64,000 nt of DNA from assembly GCF_022605165.1 (NCBI RefSeq), contig NC_063070.1, forward strand, positions 1,488,001-1,552,000, read 5' to 3'. Below are positions 22,952 to 34,490 of this stretch, one piece after another (the first letter of the stretch is position 1; each line of letters opens with the position of its first letter). The notes beneath the pieces were generated by a model that was not told the origin of the DNA, ran no database searches, and saw only the letters and a program-made list of their open reading frames with translations. A program made the position numbers and the translations under genes. The stretch comes from Purpureocillium takamizusanense. Its lineage: Eukaryota; Ascomycota; Sordariomycetes; Hypocreales; Ophiocordycipitaceae.

Positions 22952-23548
22952 TAGACATGTCGGCGTGGCGGCGTTTGCATCTGATTTCCTACTCTACACT
23001 GGCTACGGCGCATGGTAAACGGAAGGGACGGGACGGGATCTCCGCCAGATGATGGCATTCGAGCTAGCTCATCTAATAAATACACGCAATGGACTGACTC
23101 CTTATCTTTACGTGCTACACTGCAAGTCATATTTTGTTGTTACTCCAAACCTAGTTAAGCATCGCTGCCGCTATTGGTAAGGAAAATATAGGCCATCGAG
23201 AAACTGTCCTCGAGAACACGTTCCACTTATCATTGCGTGATCGTCATCCTCGCCATGCCCGCGTACAATGCATTGTCTGCCCCTCGCTACAAGGCCTTCG
23301 TCACCCAACGGCATCCGATATCCCCAAAGCCCGTCGGCAAATGTCCTGCTCCCCAGCGCCAGAGCCGTTTCCATGGTGAATGTCAGAGACCTCAAGGTTA
23401 TACATCCGTACCCTAAACCCGCTGCCCTGCCCCAGCCAGGCCTAAACCACGGCTTCGCAGTTTCCGACAGCATAGACGGAAACAAAAAAAAATTATTGAC
23501 GGGAAGAAAGTTCGTAAATACATAGCTCGTACAGCCTGGCACAGGATG
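22952..23548. other. Convergent 3' flanks of the AMMECR1 and Ras-family genes
   Basis: About 600 bp. AATAAA at 23076-23081 could be the poly(A) signal of the AMMECR1 gene. A run of nine A's lies near 23483-23492. No ORF of interest. Confidence 0.4.
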
Positions 23549-24478
23549 TCACCAGCACCGCAGCGTTCTCCAGAAACCACCAGGCCCACGGCTCAGGCGG
23601 TGTCCGGGCAGCCTTGGCCCGCGCAGGCGAGGCACACGCTTCTCGCCGACTCCGTCGCCGCCGATCCCGCCGCTCCCGTCGTCGTCGTCGTCGTGGCCCG
23701 GAGGCAGCGGCGTCAGCGGCTTGGTCATGCCGCGGGCATTCATCTCTGTGTTGTCGAATATGCCCATGGCGGCGAGGCGGCGGCGCTCAATCACCCGGCG
23801 GACAATGAGCGCGAAAGTCTCTTCGATATTGACCTCGAGGCGGGCGCTCGTCTCCATGAAGCCGCAGCCCCGGCGGCGGGCCCACTCGAGCCCCTGCGCC
23901 GCGGGCACCTGCCTGCTCTCCTGAAGGTCGCACTTGTTACCGGCAACAATCTTGACGGGCGGGACCGTCTTGGCGCCGCCCTCGCCGCCGGCGTCCAGGC
24001 CGGCCGCGGTCACTATGTTGGACGGAGGCATGCCGGCGCGGCGCGCGCGCTCGGCGTTATCGAGCCGCGTCTCAGACTCCATGTCGATGAGATCGTCAAA
24101 GTACTGCAGGGCGTCGAGGGAGTCGCGCGACGTGATGTCGTAGACAAGGAGGAACGCGTCCGCGCCCAGGTTTGAGGAGGCCCACATGCCGCGATATTCC
24201 TCCTGGCCGGCCGTGTCGGTCAAGGAGAGGTGATATGTGGCACCGTCGATGCGGCGCGTGACGCTGTACGAGTCCTCGATGGTGGGGTCATACTCGGAGG
24301 TCCACTGCGAGCGCACAAGGCGCAGCGTGATGGACGACTTGCCGCAGCCGCCGTCGCCGCATATGGTGATGGAGATGGGCACGGCAGGCCGCTGCTGCTG
24401 CTGTGCTTGCTGGTGTTGTTGTTGGTTGTAATGACTGTCGCCATGGTTGTGGTGGTGATACTGCCCGAGGTGAGCCAT
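23549..24478 (-). CDS. Ras-family small GTPase with Gln/His-rich N-terminus and no CAAX box
   Basis: Single exon, 309 aa, longer than canonical Ras (about 190). After a His/Gln-rich leader (residues 1-30) come the G motifs: P-loop GDGGCGKSS (41-49), effector loop EYDPTIEDSY (62-71), DTAGQEEYRG (88-97), NKCD (181-184) and ETSAR. The Gln of DTAGQ is present, so GTP hydrolysis should be normal. A Gly/Ala-rich insert (about 150-172) lies before the VKIVAGNKCD strand. The C-terminal tail is Asp- and Gly-rich, then basic, ending FWRTLRCW. It therefore lacks a CAAX prenylation box; the Cys-Trp end is unusual for Ras. Membrane binding could use the basic tail or palmitoylation, or a missed 3' exon could supply CAAX. 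Role inferred: morphogenesis or nutrient signalling. A RasGAP gene lies at 61362 in the same window. Confidence 0.88.
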   Translation of the reverse strand: MAHLGQYHHHNHGDSHYNQQQHQQAQQQQRPAVPISITICGDGGCGKSSITLRLVRSQWTSEYDPTIEDSYSVTRRIDGATYHLSLTDTAGQEEYRGMWASSNLGADAFLLVYDITSRDSLDALQYFDDLIDMESETRLDNAERARRAGMPPSNIVTAAGLDAGGEGGAKTVPPVKIVAGNKCDLQESRQVPAAQGLEWARRRGCGFMETSARLEVNIEETFALIVRRVIERRRLAAMGIFDNTEMNARGMTKPLTPLPPGHDDDDDGSGGIGGDGVGEKRVPRLRGPRLPGHRLSRGPGGFWRTLRCW

Positions 24479-27400
24479 GGCTGCTGCTTCTAGAGAAGAG
24501 CCTTGCCGGCCTTTGACACTGGACGGGGACAGACGCCGCTAAAGAGGACGGGTGCGCGCACAATCAGACGAGTCCGCGCCGTCGACGTGATTCGAGTCGT
24601 TGCGTCCCGGTTGGTTTCAGCCTCAGCACGGCCCCAACTGGTGAGGCCCGCGCCGCCGTGTGATCCTACCCGATGAACCGACGACGAGCCCGCAGCCAGA
24701 TCAAGACCAGGCCTCTGTCTGGCACGCTCGCGCTGTCCGGGTCGTGTTGTCCCTGAGCACGCGCGCCGCCAGAGTCCCACGTTAGGAGCGTTGTCGACGA
24801 CTGGCTGACGGAGAGGATCGTCAATGCAAGCGGCGAAAGCCGGGGGAGGGGCTCGCTCGCTGATGATGGTCCTAGCCGACGCAGGGTCGAGGGTCGAGAA
24901 CACCCAACCCTGCAGCTTCAGGAAGAACAAAAAGCTCTTGCTTTGCGCAGGTGCCTCGGAACGACGACGTCAGCAGCGGCAGTGCTGAAGTCTCAGCAAG
25001 GAGGATAAGAAGTCGCACGGGCCCTCTCCCGCGGGCGCCAGGTGAGTGATAATGGGCTGCTGGTGGAGGCGACGTTGCGCGACTGCGACAGAGGCTCCGC
25101 TAAACCACCTTGGCTAGGTAAGTAAATTGACGTCAAGACCAGACGACGTGCAGTCGGCCGATGGCAGCGGCTGGACGTCGGATCAGTCGCAGGTTTCAAT
25201 GGTGCGAACAGGCAGGCAATCAGTCAGTCAGTCGGCCAGCCAGCTGGGGCCACCACAATCAAATAGGTAGTGGCCGCCTTCAGGTCAGGCTGGCGAATAA
25301 TATAAGTGTCAAAGCACACCTGAACTCTCGATCCGCAGTCAGTCGTGGCGGCGTAGCGGGGCCCTTGGGTGGCAGTAGTTGGTGCCTGGTGCGTCCACTT
25401 CAGGAACTCAGGAGTCAGGGGTTGCTGGTAGGTAGTTCTCGGCGTGTAGGTAGTACCTCGTACGTAGTGCTACTACCTAACAAGACGCAGGGCTGGGCTG
25501 GACAATGGACAGGGGGGGCAGCCCTCCTAATATAATCATGAGCTGCTGCTTCGTACGAAAGGTCGGTCCCCGCAGATATATTGGCGCCGACGGCAAAAGC
25601 GGCGACGCTGGGCATCAACCAGGCAGAGCACAACGGCGGGACGAGACGCTGCGATGCCACCGGTCAGCCTCGGGCCGCGCGCGCCAAGCAGTGCCCGTAC
25701 CGTACCGTACCGTACCGCACTCGTATGTGTGTGATTGCGACCTCGATGTAGGTATGGCACGACGGGGTGCGGCGCAGGAAAGGAGCGGGGAGAGCGCGCG
25801 TCGTGCATGTCAGCGACCCGGTGTCGATGTGATGAAGCGGCGCGTGCCGAGTATAAATGCGACCGAAGACAACACGCGGGCTTCGGGCGAGGGCAGCCGC
25901 GGTGCGCGCGCGCTCGCGCAAGGGGGGGAGGAGTGTGAACGGGGGAGACTCTGCTCTCAGAGGCAGCTCGTTGGCGTGTCCCGCCCTGCGTCGCGAGAGA
26001 TCGCGTGAGGAGGAAGCAGAGAGAAGTTCCTTTTTTCTGAGGCTGCGCACCTCTGCCTCGTATATGACAGACGCGCGGTGGTGAGACCCGGCTAGGAGGC
26101 CTTGTTCGCCCTGCCCCCAGCAGACGAACAGCAGCAAGAAAACGAGACCTCTCTGAGGCACGAAGCCGAGTACCTGACTTTGTTGCTCCTGCGACGGTCG
26201 CACAGTTACCTGCTTTGTCTTGGGCGGGCCCTTTTGCGACATCGGTCGGGGGGGGGCTCTCTCGGGAGGAAGGGATGGAGGCTTGCGGGGCCGTTTAAGA
26301 CAACCGATCAAGATGCCGCACCCGAGAGCCGTTGCGAAAAGGCAACGAACGAAAGTGAGCCTCCCACCTGATACGCGGACAACGTGCACGACGCCCCACA
26401 GAAAGGATAGATGACGGGCAGCCTCTCACCTCTGTCCTCGCACGCGGATGCGCCATGGCGGCTCGCACCAATGATGTGGCTGAGCGACGTCGCTCCACGG
26501 GCGGTGCTGCTCACTTACACGCCTCCAGTCCGTGGTGATGGGGAATAGGGAGGGGCCTGAAAGACGGAACCCGGCGAAGGAGGGGCTTACGGGGGCATCC
26601 ATTGAGCCACGGCTGTTTCAACCAGCCTCGTTGTATACACGGGCGATGGATGGCTGGCGCACCTGCTCTGCTTTCCTCTTTCTGCTTCAGAGGAGGACAT
26701 GACAACGATGCGCCCGCACTCTGCCAGCAACAACGTCACGCCATGATCCAGGGTCCCTCATTTTGCAGCTCAAGGTGTATTAGATGAACTATAGCGCATG
26801 CATAATAAAAAGCCCGCAGCATCTTTTCAGAGATGCCAACCGACCCGCACCTCGTTGACATACATGCTAGTTATGTACGTGCCTACTTCGCACGTACTAC
26901 CTTCAGACTCTCCCCGCATTTCCTAGTCGGGCGTTCGTTCGCCCCAGCGTGATGCAACCCGGGCACGGAGCACGCAGCGGCTCGACGAGCCCTGGCAGAC
27001 GGTTGCGTTGCAGAAGGACTGTCACCGCAAAGGGGTACGTACGAAGTAGTAGCGATGGGTATCCTCCTCCTGTGCCCTGCCCGGCGCGGGTGGTGGGATC
27101 ATCATGTCGGCACCTGCAGGCGCACCACCGGCGCATCTCCTCGGGTTTTTGCCAGGCTTGAATGCTCGGGCACGTATTTACGCATGGCACTTGGCGTACC
27201 AGACAGTGCGGGAAAAGGAAAGCGAAAGGGAAAAAAAAAAAAAAGAGCGCGCGGTATGCCCTCTGATGGGTGTCATCTCCGAGCGCATGCAGGTGACTTG
27301 CTTGGCGGGCGCCACGATCGGGTCGTCGCCGTGTCTCTCGCGCCACGCACGCACTTGGAGTCTCACCTACTGATGCCATGTTCATGATTTTTTACCAGAG

Positions 27401-28760
27401 CTGCTGCTCTCCATAACAGGATGGTGGCTTCCATATTAGTAACGTGCTCAACGCGGACACAAGGACCGCGCGCGCACGGGCGCCTGTGCGCCGCGAGCGG
27501 CAGGCATTGGTGGTTGTGCTTGGGGGAGTCGTCGGAGCCGCTGTCGAAGCACGCACAGACCGACAGACCGACCGGGCTGCCGGTCCATCACTTGCAGCAG
27601 TGGGCTGCGGTCGGACGAGCCACAGCCCCAGGAGAAGGTCATTTGTTGTCGTCATAGTCCCCCGCTGCGTGCTTGCTTCTGAGCCGTCGTTAGCATGATT
27701 ACTTGGTGCTGGTCTCGTCACAGTCACGCCGCTGCACCGCAGGCATAGGTTACGGGGTAGACGGAGATGCCATGGTAGTTACCTATGAATCAGCGAGTTT
27801 GGGGCAGCATGTGCAAGTGACGAGGGACGTGTGGCCGGTTGCTGCCCGCGCCCGTCTTATCCCCACCCATCGCATGCTTCCGTGCCGAATGACAACCCCC
27901 CAAATCTTAGGTTATAAGACGGCATCTGCCGCGCCTGCAGCATGCCATCCGTGGGTTCAATGGTGACAGACGACCGCCAATCTGGTGCTGCGAGCCACCA
28001 TGCCGTCGGCTGCAGGGCACGTCGCCCGGCTGGGGGCCAAGCACCGCGTCGACTTCCCCTTTGCAGCAGGAAGGGCTCTTCGCTGCGACGGTGATTGCGG
28101 TGCTGGTGCCGCGCTTGTCTGGAGCGTTGCGACCCCAATATTCTGTGGGCGCCGTTGGAGCGCGCCGATGACTCTATGCATCCATCCCTACGAGGTACGA
28201 GGGTATACCTACTATCAAAATGGGTTGCCAAATGAGGAGGGCGGCGAAGGCGCCGTGCCGAACTTGCCACTACATTGCTTCAGCACGTAAAACGCCAATT
28301 CCCCCCGCTCATCAGGCTGCCAGAAGTCGAAACCGGCCCTTAGCAGTGCATCCCGCCCCAGCCCCTATGCGGCCTTTTCTTCGTGCGCCGCTGGGGCGCA
28401 AAAAAAAAATTGCAAAGTCTACCTACTACGCTCGTCCAATCCGGCAAAGACTCGGATGACGGCGGATACGCCCGCCGAGGCCCAGCCAGCCAAATGCTAA
28501 CTCCGGCTCTTGTCATGCTCCTCGGTACGCATGTTCTTTCCATACCAAGGCTTCTCGTCCGGGGCAGGTCCCCCTCTAGTAGCCATGGACCCTTTTCCGC
28601 CGCTACTCCTCGAACCTCGACTCTTTTTCCCGCTCCATGTCGATGAGGGGCACATTTCCACCACCCCACCATCTCGCATACTACCAGATACTTCGTCCTT
28701 GACGACGCACGTTTCGTTACACTGCGGCAACCAAGGCACCGCCCTACCCTGCCCCGCGAG
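24479..28760. other. Large divergent intergenic region
   Basis: 4.3 kb between the Ras-family and decarboxylase genes. ORFs up to 241 codons (25664-26389, minus) have no domain and biased composition. The stretch holds four tandem CGTAC units (25696-25715), dense GTAGGTA/TACCTA motifs (25430-25490) and a 14-15 nt poly-A run (27230-27244). It may contain long 5' leaders or non-coding transcripts, which I cannot show. Confidence 0.4.
25696..25715. repeat. Tandem pentamer (CGTAC)4
   Basis: Four uninterrupted copies, followed by a diverged CGCAC. Located about 1.2 kb upstream of the Ras-family gene start. Confidence 0.85.
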
Positions 28761-30509
28761 ATGACCCCCTCGGCAATCAACGGGCACGCGACCAACGGGG
28801 CCAATGGTGCCAATGGGTCTGGTCCTCACCTGCGCAGGGCTGAAGAGCTCGACGATGTACGTTAAGCTGCGCTCCCTACCCCGTGGCTACCAGGAGTCGT
28901 TGCCCATCTGGCTAAACACAAATCTCACCATCTGCAGCTCATTGGCTCAGTGAGACAACTACTTGTTCCTTTTGTTCAAGCCGCCGACGATGCCGCCGTC
29001 GACCGTGCGTCGGGTGACCTCCCCGTTGACGCCACTGGCCGGCCCCAGAATGTCCTCGTAGACACGCACGAGCCCGCCGAGCTGGCAGCCAAACTCAAGT
29101 TTATCCTGCCAGAGGAGGGACAGGGCAAGGACGGCCTGCTCGCCGGCATTGAAAAAGTGCTCCGGTACAGCGTCAACACCTGGGACCAGGGCTTTCTGGA
29201 CAAGCTGTACGCCAGCAACACACCTGTAATCACCATCGCGCCCAAGCCCCATACCCCGTCTCGGACACAGCGTGCTCACTACCACAGGTGGGCGTAATTT
29301 CAGACCTCGTACTGTCCATCTTGAACACCAACGTGAGTCGAGTCCAATCGGGTCCATTCCGTGTCTCGCCCGCTGTCTGACCTGTCCCAGCTGCACGTCT
29401 ACCAAGTCTCACCAGCTTTAACCGTGATCGAGAAGACGACGGGCCGCGCCCTTGCCAACCGCTTCGGATTTACGGGTCCCCTTGCCGGCGGCATCACCTG
29501 TCAGGGCGGCAGCTCCTCCAACCTCACCTCCCTAGTCGTCGCACGCAACGCCCTGTACCCGCACACCAAAGCCGCTGGGACTCGTGGACATGATTTTGTC
29601 GTCTTTACTAGCGCCCATGGCCACTACTCGGTCGAGAAGAGCGCCATGATCTGCGGCCTCGGCGAGTCGAGCGTGTGCAAGGTGCCCGTCGACGACACGG
29701 GTGCCATGCGCGCCGACAAGCTGCGCGAGTTGGTTGCACTCGCCAAAGAGCAGGGCAAGACGCCACTCTATGTCAATGCAACCGCAGGCTCCACGGTGAG
29801 AGGCTCGTATGACCCGTTCGAGGACATCTCCAGAATCTGCAAGGAGTTTGGCATGTGGATGCACATCGATGCTAGTTGGGGTGGACCGGTCGTCTTTTCC
29901 ACGCAGCAGAGGTGGAAGCTCAGAGGCTCTCACCTAGCCGACTCCCTTACTGTCAACCCGCATAAGATGATGAACGCACCCACAACGTGTTCCTTTCTCC
30001 TCGGTCCAGACATGACCGTTTTCAACAAGGCCAACAGCACTACCGCCGGCTACCTCTTCCATGGGGGCGGCGACGAGGAGATATGGGACCTGGCGGACCT
30101 GACGCTCCAGTGCGGCCGGCGGGGCGATAGTCTCAAGGTTGCGCTCGCTTGGCTGTACTATGGTGCGAGTGGGTTTGAGCGGCACATCGACCATGCTTTC
30201 GATATGGCGTCGTACCTCTACGAGCTGCTCCAGCAGACGGGCGACTTCGTCATGCTGTCGAGCAACCCGCCACCATGCTTGCAAGTCTGCTTCTACCACG
30301 CCTCCGGTGGAAAGCTGGCAAACGACGCCACCACCAACACGCAGCGGACGCAGACGATTGTCGAAAGACTGATCCAGCGCGGGTTCATGGTGGACTACGC
30401 TCCCGGAGACAAGGGCAGCTTTCTGCGAGTAGTGGTCAATGTGCAGACGCTCCCGACGACTGTTAAGGGGCTGGCCAAGGCCATACATGAAGTTGCAAAG
30501 CAAGTGTAA
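28761..30509 (+). CDS. PLP-dependent group II amino-acid decarboxylase
   Basis: Exons 28761-28856, 28938-29225, 29288-29332 and 29391-30509 encode 515 aa, normal for this family. The PLP-binding lysine is in VNPHKMMNAPTTCS (Lys about 335), preceded by HIDASWGGPVVFS, where Asp would contact the pyridine nitrogen and WGG is typical. Upstream, GGITCQGGSSSNLTSLVVAR and VFTSAHGHYSVEKSAMICG match the cofactor phosphate-binding and stacking regions. The short third exon (45 nt, GVISDLVLSILNTN) fits the conserved helix before the PLP domain. Relatives include glutamate, cysteine-sulfinate and aspartate decarboxylases; the substrate cannot be read from these motifs. It is cytosolic. It is transcribed towards NOP9 with 308 bp between. 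Confidence 0.9.
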
Positions 30510-30817
30510 ACATAGATATAGATCACAGTAGAGCCACGAACCGTCAGGATACGCATAGATGATATCAATTAGATGTTAAAGACATTTGCCACAACCTGAT
30601 AAATGCTCCTGCAGTGTCTGAGTCTCGAAGACGAGCCGTGTCCGCGTTCCTGTGGAGGTGGGCGGTCTGGCCTTTTTTGGGGGCAAAGGGGGGGGCCGAT
30701 AAGGATTCTTATCGGGTTGAAAAAAAAATTGGGAAACGTCCATTTCAACACCGCCATTGAACAGCACCCCACTGAGACAGCAGCCTCAGCTTCGGTGCAC
30801 CACAGAATTGCAGCAAC
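30510..30817. other. Short intergenic region, decarboxylase 3' flank and NOP9 promoter
   Basis: 308 bp. It contains a GATA palindrome (listed separately), G- and A-homopolymers at about 30684-30695 and 30720-30729, and no ORF. Confidence 0.5.
30696..30715. promoter_or_regulatory. Palindromic double GATA motif upstream of NOP9
   Basis: CCGATAAG, loop GATT, CTTATCGG: a perfect 8-bp inverted repeat holding two opposed GATAAG sites, 103 bp upstream of the NOP9 start codon. Fungal GATA factors (AreA/Nit2 class and others) bind GATA pairs; which one, if any, acts here is inference. Confidence 0.5.
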
Positions 30818-33112
30818 ATGCCCAAGCCGCGAACAAAACGAAGCGCCGTCCGCGAGGAGCGCAAGCGCAAGCGACAAGATCAAGACGACTCGAACTACGA
30901 GACGAAGCGTCCGCGGCGGAGCGAGGACGATGCTGCTGACGACGAGACCGCGGGCTACGCAATTGATGGCGCGGGCCCGGGCGAGGCACAGCACGATGGC
31001 ATCCTGGAGAAGGAGTTCTTCGGCATGCTCGCAGATGAGGAGCAGGAATACTTTCGACGTGCCGACGAAATGCTTGAATTGAACCAGTTCCCGACCGCCG
31101 ACGACCGCGGCCTCTTCCTCGAGAGTGTCTATACTGAGGCCAAAGGCAAGGAACTCAAGCTCGCCAGCAGCCAGTCCTGCTCGCGTCTTATGGAGCGCCT
31201 TATCCAACTGTCGACCACGGCGCAGAAGAAGAGCCTCTTTGAGGCCTTTGGAGGCCACTTCCTCTCCCTCGTCCGTCATCGCTTTGCTAGCCACTGCTGC
31301 GAGGCACTATTCCTGCGCTCCGCGGGCGTGGTGACGCAGGAGTTGGCTGGCTACGTGGTGGACACCAAGAGAAAAGGTGCCGACCAGCAGGAGCCCGAGG
31401 CCTCCATGGAAAGCTTGTTTTTGGCCACGTTGGACGAGCTCGAGGGCAGCTTGAGCTTCCTCATCACCGACCGCTTCGCATCGCACACCCTCCGCGTCCT
31501 GCTCCTCGTACTGTCCGGCCGACCCCTCGACGACGTGTCAGCGAAGACGCTCATGAAGAGCAAGAAGAAGGAAAACATTTCAGTGGCGGGGTCCGCGGCC
31601 GCGGATGAGCAGAATCAGGGTTTGCGAGCCGTCCCGGTGTCTTTCAACATGGCCATCCGAAAAATTGTCAGCGACTCGACCGCTGGCACGGACGCCACGG
31701 GTCTGCGCGTGCTGGCGAAGCACCCCATCGGAAACCCCACGCTGCAGCTTTTGCTCGAGCTCGATCTGTCGCTGAGCAAGTCTGAACAGAAATCGGACGA
31801 CCAACATGTCTCGCTCCTGCAGCAGCTTCTGCCAGGCGCTCCGAAGTCGCTCGCGGACGGCTCTTCTGAAGCGTCTGAGTTCATCAATGGCATGATCTAC
31901 GATCAGATCGGCTCGCGGCTCATTGAAACGCTGGTTGTCCAGTCTCCCGGCATCATCTTCAAGGCTCTCAATCACAGCATCTTTCTCCCCCGTATTCAAG
32001 GGTATGTCCGTAACGACATTGCTTCATACCCCGCTATCAAGTTTCTGGGCCGCCTGGGCAGGGATGATCTCGTCACAGCCGTCGAGCAGATCCTCCCGAC
32101 GGTTCCTCAGCTCGTGTCCAAGTCCCGGTTCAACGTCCTCAATACTTTGTTCGAGCGCTGCGCAGCAAGAGGCGTGAACGACGAGGTCAAGAAACTCATG
32201 AAGGGCCTCAAGGAGGGTTGTGGAAGCCAGCCCGTCGACCTGGTCACCAGTCTGTGCTGTCTGAGGGACGAGAAGGAAAAGATCAAGGACGTCGAGCAGC
32301 TCACGCGCAACCAGTATGCCATTCAGTCGCACGGCGCGAAGCTGCTCACTACCCTGTTATCCATCCCTGGTCCCTCCAAGGGCGTCCACGAGTCCCTCCT
32401 CGCCCTCCCGCCCGAACACCTCATTCGCCTCGCCACCACTTCCATGCCCACGGTGACGCTCCTCACAACTGCCTTGTCAACGCCCGCCGCCAACTCGCTA
32501 TTCCAGAAGTCCCTCGTTAGCGCCTTAACGCCGCATACGTCCGACCTAGCCACCTCACAGTTCGGCCACAACCTCATCAATGCCATCGCGGGGGTGCCCA
32601 GCAAAGGCAAGGACCTGAGCGTGCCGTACCACCTCAAGGAGGCGGTCATGAATCAGCTCGGGGCCCACGAGGCCGAGCTGCGGGAGTCTTGGATGGGCCG
32701 CAGCGTCTGGAGGAGCTGGAAGGGCGACATGTGGAAGACGCGTAGGGGAGACTGGAAGGGGTGGATAAAGGGAGCTGACCTGCCGCAACAAGCTCAGCAG
32801 CCTGTCGCCGCAACAAGAGGACTGCACAGAATACACACCAGCAGGAAGGATGTAGCAGAGGACGACGAACAGGTGGAAATGACCGAACTTCAAGATGAGG
32901 CACCGAGTGCGATGGAAGTTGACGCACCCGAGGATATGGCTCCGACCCAAGACGAGACTGAAGAGCAAAAGCCGAGGAAGGAGAAGAAAGAAAGAAAAGA
33001 AAAGCGGGACAAGAAGGACAAGACGGAGAAAGCGAATAAGGAGAAAAAGGACAAGCGAGGCAACAAGGACAAAGAAGGCAAGGAGAAGAAGGCCAAAAAG
33101 AGCGAGAAGTGA
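30818..33112 (+). CDS. NOP9: Nucleolar protein 9, Pumilio-repeat pre-rRNA-binding protein
   Basis: Single exon, 764 aa. NOP9 is a U-shaped Pumilio-like protein that binds the ITS1/18S region of pre-rRNA in the nucleolus and is needed for small-subunit maturation. The N-terminus is basic (MPKPRTKRSAVREERKRKRQ), followed by FFGMLADEEQEYFRRADEML, a block typical of NOP9. Repeat-like helical units carry signatures such as SQSCSRLMERLIQ, HRFASHCCEALFL, DRFASHTLRVLLL, YDQIGSRLIETLVVQ and SQFGHNLINAIAG. The tail (about residues 720-764) is almost entirely Lys/Glu/Asp/Arg and probably a nucleolar targeting segment. No intron is needed. The promoter has a palindromic GATA pair. Confidence 0.93.
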   Translation: MPKPRTKRSAVREERKRKRQDQDDSNYETKRPRRSEDDAADDETAGYAIDGAGPGEAQHDGILEKEFFGMLADEEQEYFRRADEMLELNQFPTADDRGLFLESVYTEAKGKELKLASSQSCSRLMERLIQLSTTAQKKSLFEAFGGHFLSLVRHRFASHCCEALFLRSAGVVTQELAGYVVDTKRKGADQQEPEASMESLFLATLDELEGSLSFLITDRFASHTLRVLLLVLSGRPLDDVSAKTLMKSKKKENISVAGSAAADEQNQGLRAVPVSFNMAIRKIVSDSTAGTDATGLRVLAKHPIGNPTLQLLLELDLSLSKSEQKSDDQHVSLLQQLLPGAPKSLADGSSEASEFINGMIYDQIGSRLIETLVVQSPGIIFKALNHSIFLPRIQGYVRNDIASYPAIKFLGRLGRDDLVTAVEQILPTVPQLVSKSRFNVLNTLFERCAARGVNDEVKKLMKGLKEGCGSQPVDLVTSLCCLRDEKEKIKDVEQLTRNQYAIQSHGAKLLTTLLSIPGPSKGVHESLLALPPEHLIRLATTSMPTVTLLTTALSTPAANSLFQKSLVSALTPHTSDLATSQFGHNLINAIAGVPSKGKDLSVPYHLKEAVMNQLGAHEAELRESWMGRSVWRSWKGDMWKTRRGDWKGWIKGADLPQQAQQPVAATRGLHRIHTSRKDVAEDDEQVEMTELQDEAPSAMEVDAPEDMAPTQDETEEQKPRKEKKERKEKRDKKDKTEKANKEKKDKRGNKDKEGKEKKAKKSEK

Positions 33113-34490
33113 TGCACCGATTGGTGATATTGAGATAGCTTCTAAGAAGTCTAATGATACCCAGCTCGGCGGGACTCTCGCACACTTTGCTGTTGTAGTT
33201 TCTATTGACATACGCATCAGCATCGACGACAGTCGCTTAAGGCCACATATTCACAGCTTGCCGTCCCCTCGCTGCCCGGGCTGCTCACCATCCAACCCAA
33301 GAGTTGCCGGTCAGGATGCCGGCCCATCGATGCGGCGCGAACACAACCGGCCCGCTCGCCCCGAACCTCTGTTCAGCCCGCCAGGCCCTTACGAGGCCTC
33401 GACAACTGGGGCAGCAGGTTCTCAGTCTTCCCTCCCGCACACGCTCTCTTCTTCTCCTGCCGCGCCTTCTGCCTCTCCCTTCTGCTATCGGCTTACGTCC
33501 ATCACGCCGGCCGTTTCATGTTGTTGCAATTTCGTGGCTCACAGATAGGAGCGTTCCTACTGCGACGTGCTCTCCAACGTTTTCTCCGTCACAGCTGAGA
33601 GTGATAACCTCTCGCATCCAGACTCGTGTTGGTTGCGGCATTCGCTCCACTTGACGGCATTCTTCCGAAGACTACCACGGCTTCTGGGTACCCTTGTGCC
33701 CTTCATCAAGAAGACTCGTTTGAGATATCCGAGTCGACCGTACAATTTGGACAGAGCATCGGGCGCCGGCGTATAGCTAATCGCCATCTTCGCCCATTCG
33801 CCAATCTTTTCGCCTCGGCCGGCTTCTTCGACGTTTCTTGAGCGCACTTGACGCTTCCCGAAATACGTTTGGCCATCGTCGCCGGCTCGCCCGTCTTGGA
33901 CTCGACCAGAAAAGACTCAGCATCGATCTGACACCTTTCGAACGCAACGCAATCAAACCACACTCATCAAAATTCCGAGCCTTTCGCCGCGCTTTTCTGA
34001 ATCTCGCGATCCGTTGTGCCCGTTTGGGCTGGGTGTGCTGCTGCTGCCGTTCCGTCGTCGAAAAGCGACGTTCTCGCACCACCAAAACGACAAATTCAGT
34101 GACGAGTTTTCCAATTTCTGGGAATCGTTTCGTCTTGGAATCCTTGTGTCCGTACCTTATTTAGTTCTCCGCCGCCGTCGACATAATTCAACATTTCCGA
34201 CTCCCGGTATCGGCTACCGGCATTCGTTTGAGAGAGGCATCGTTCCCGCTGTCCACTGTCGACACTTCAAGCTTTGTCTTCAATTCAACTGTTATACATT
34301 CCCTCACTATTCCCTCTCTCGACAAAGTGCAGAATCCAGTGTAAGAATACTCACCCCTGGCTGCTCAACAGTCGCCTCGCCAACTCTACTACTACAACCA
34401 CACTGCCTCCACATCGCCATGCCTCACCGCCCATGTGCCGGACATGTACTAACCGCCAGCACCACCACCCTAGAACGACAGGCAGGCACG
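33113..34490. other. Intergenic region, NOP9 3' flank and long leader of the Q/H-rich gene
   Basis: 1.4 kb. Short ORFs in several frames (for example 33557-33847 minus, 34014-34718 plus) lack motifs. The composition (TTTCG-rich, TCGTC) resembles a long fungal 5' leader. Confidence 0.35.

Noticed and set aside
23546..24175. 209-codon plus-strand ORF
   Set aside because: Antisense shadow of the Ras-family gene.
25664..26389. 241-codon minus-strand ORF
   Set aside because: Arg/Ser/Pro-biased, no domain, lies in the repeat-bearing spacer.
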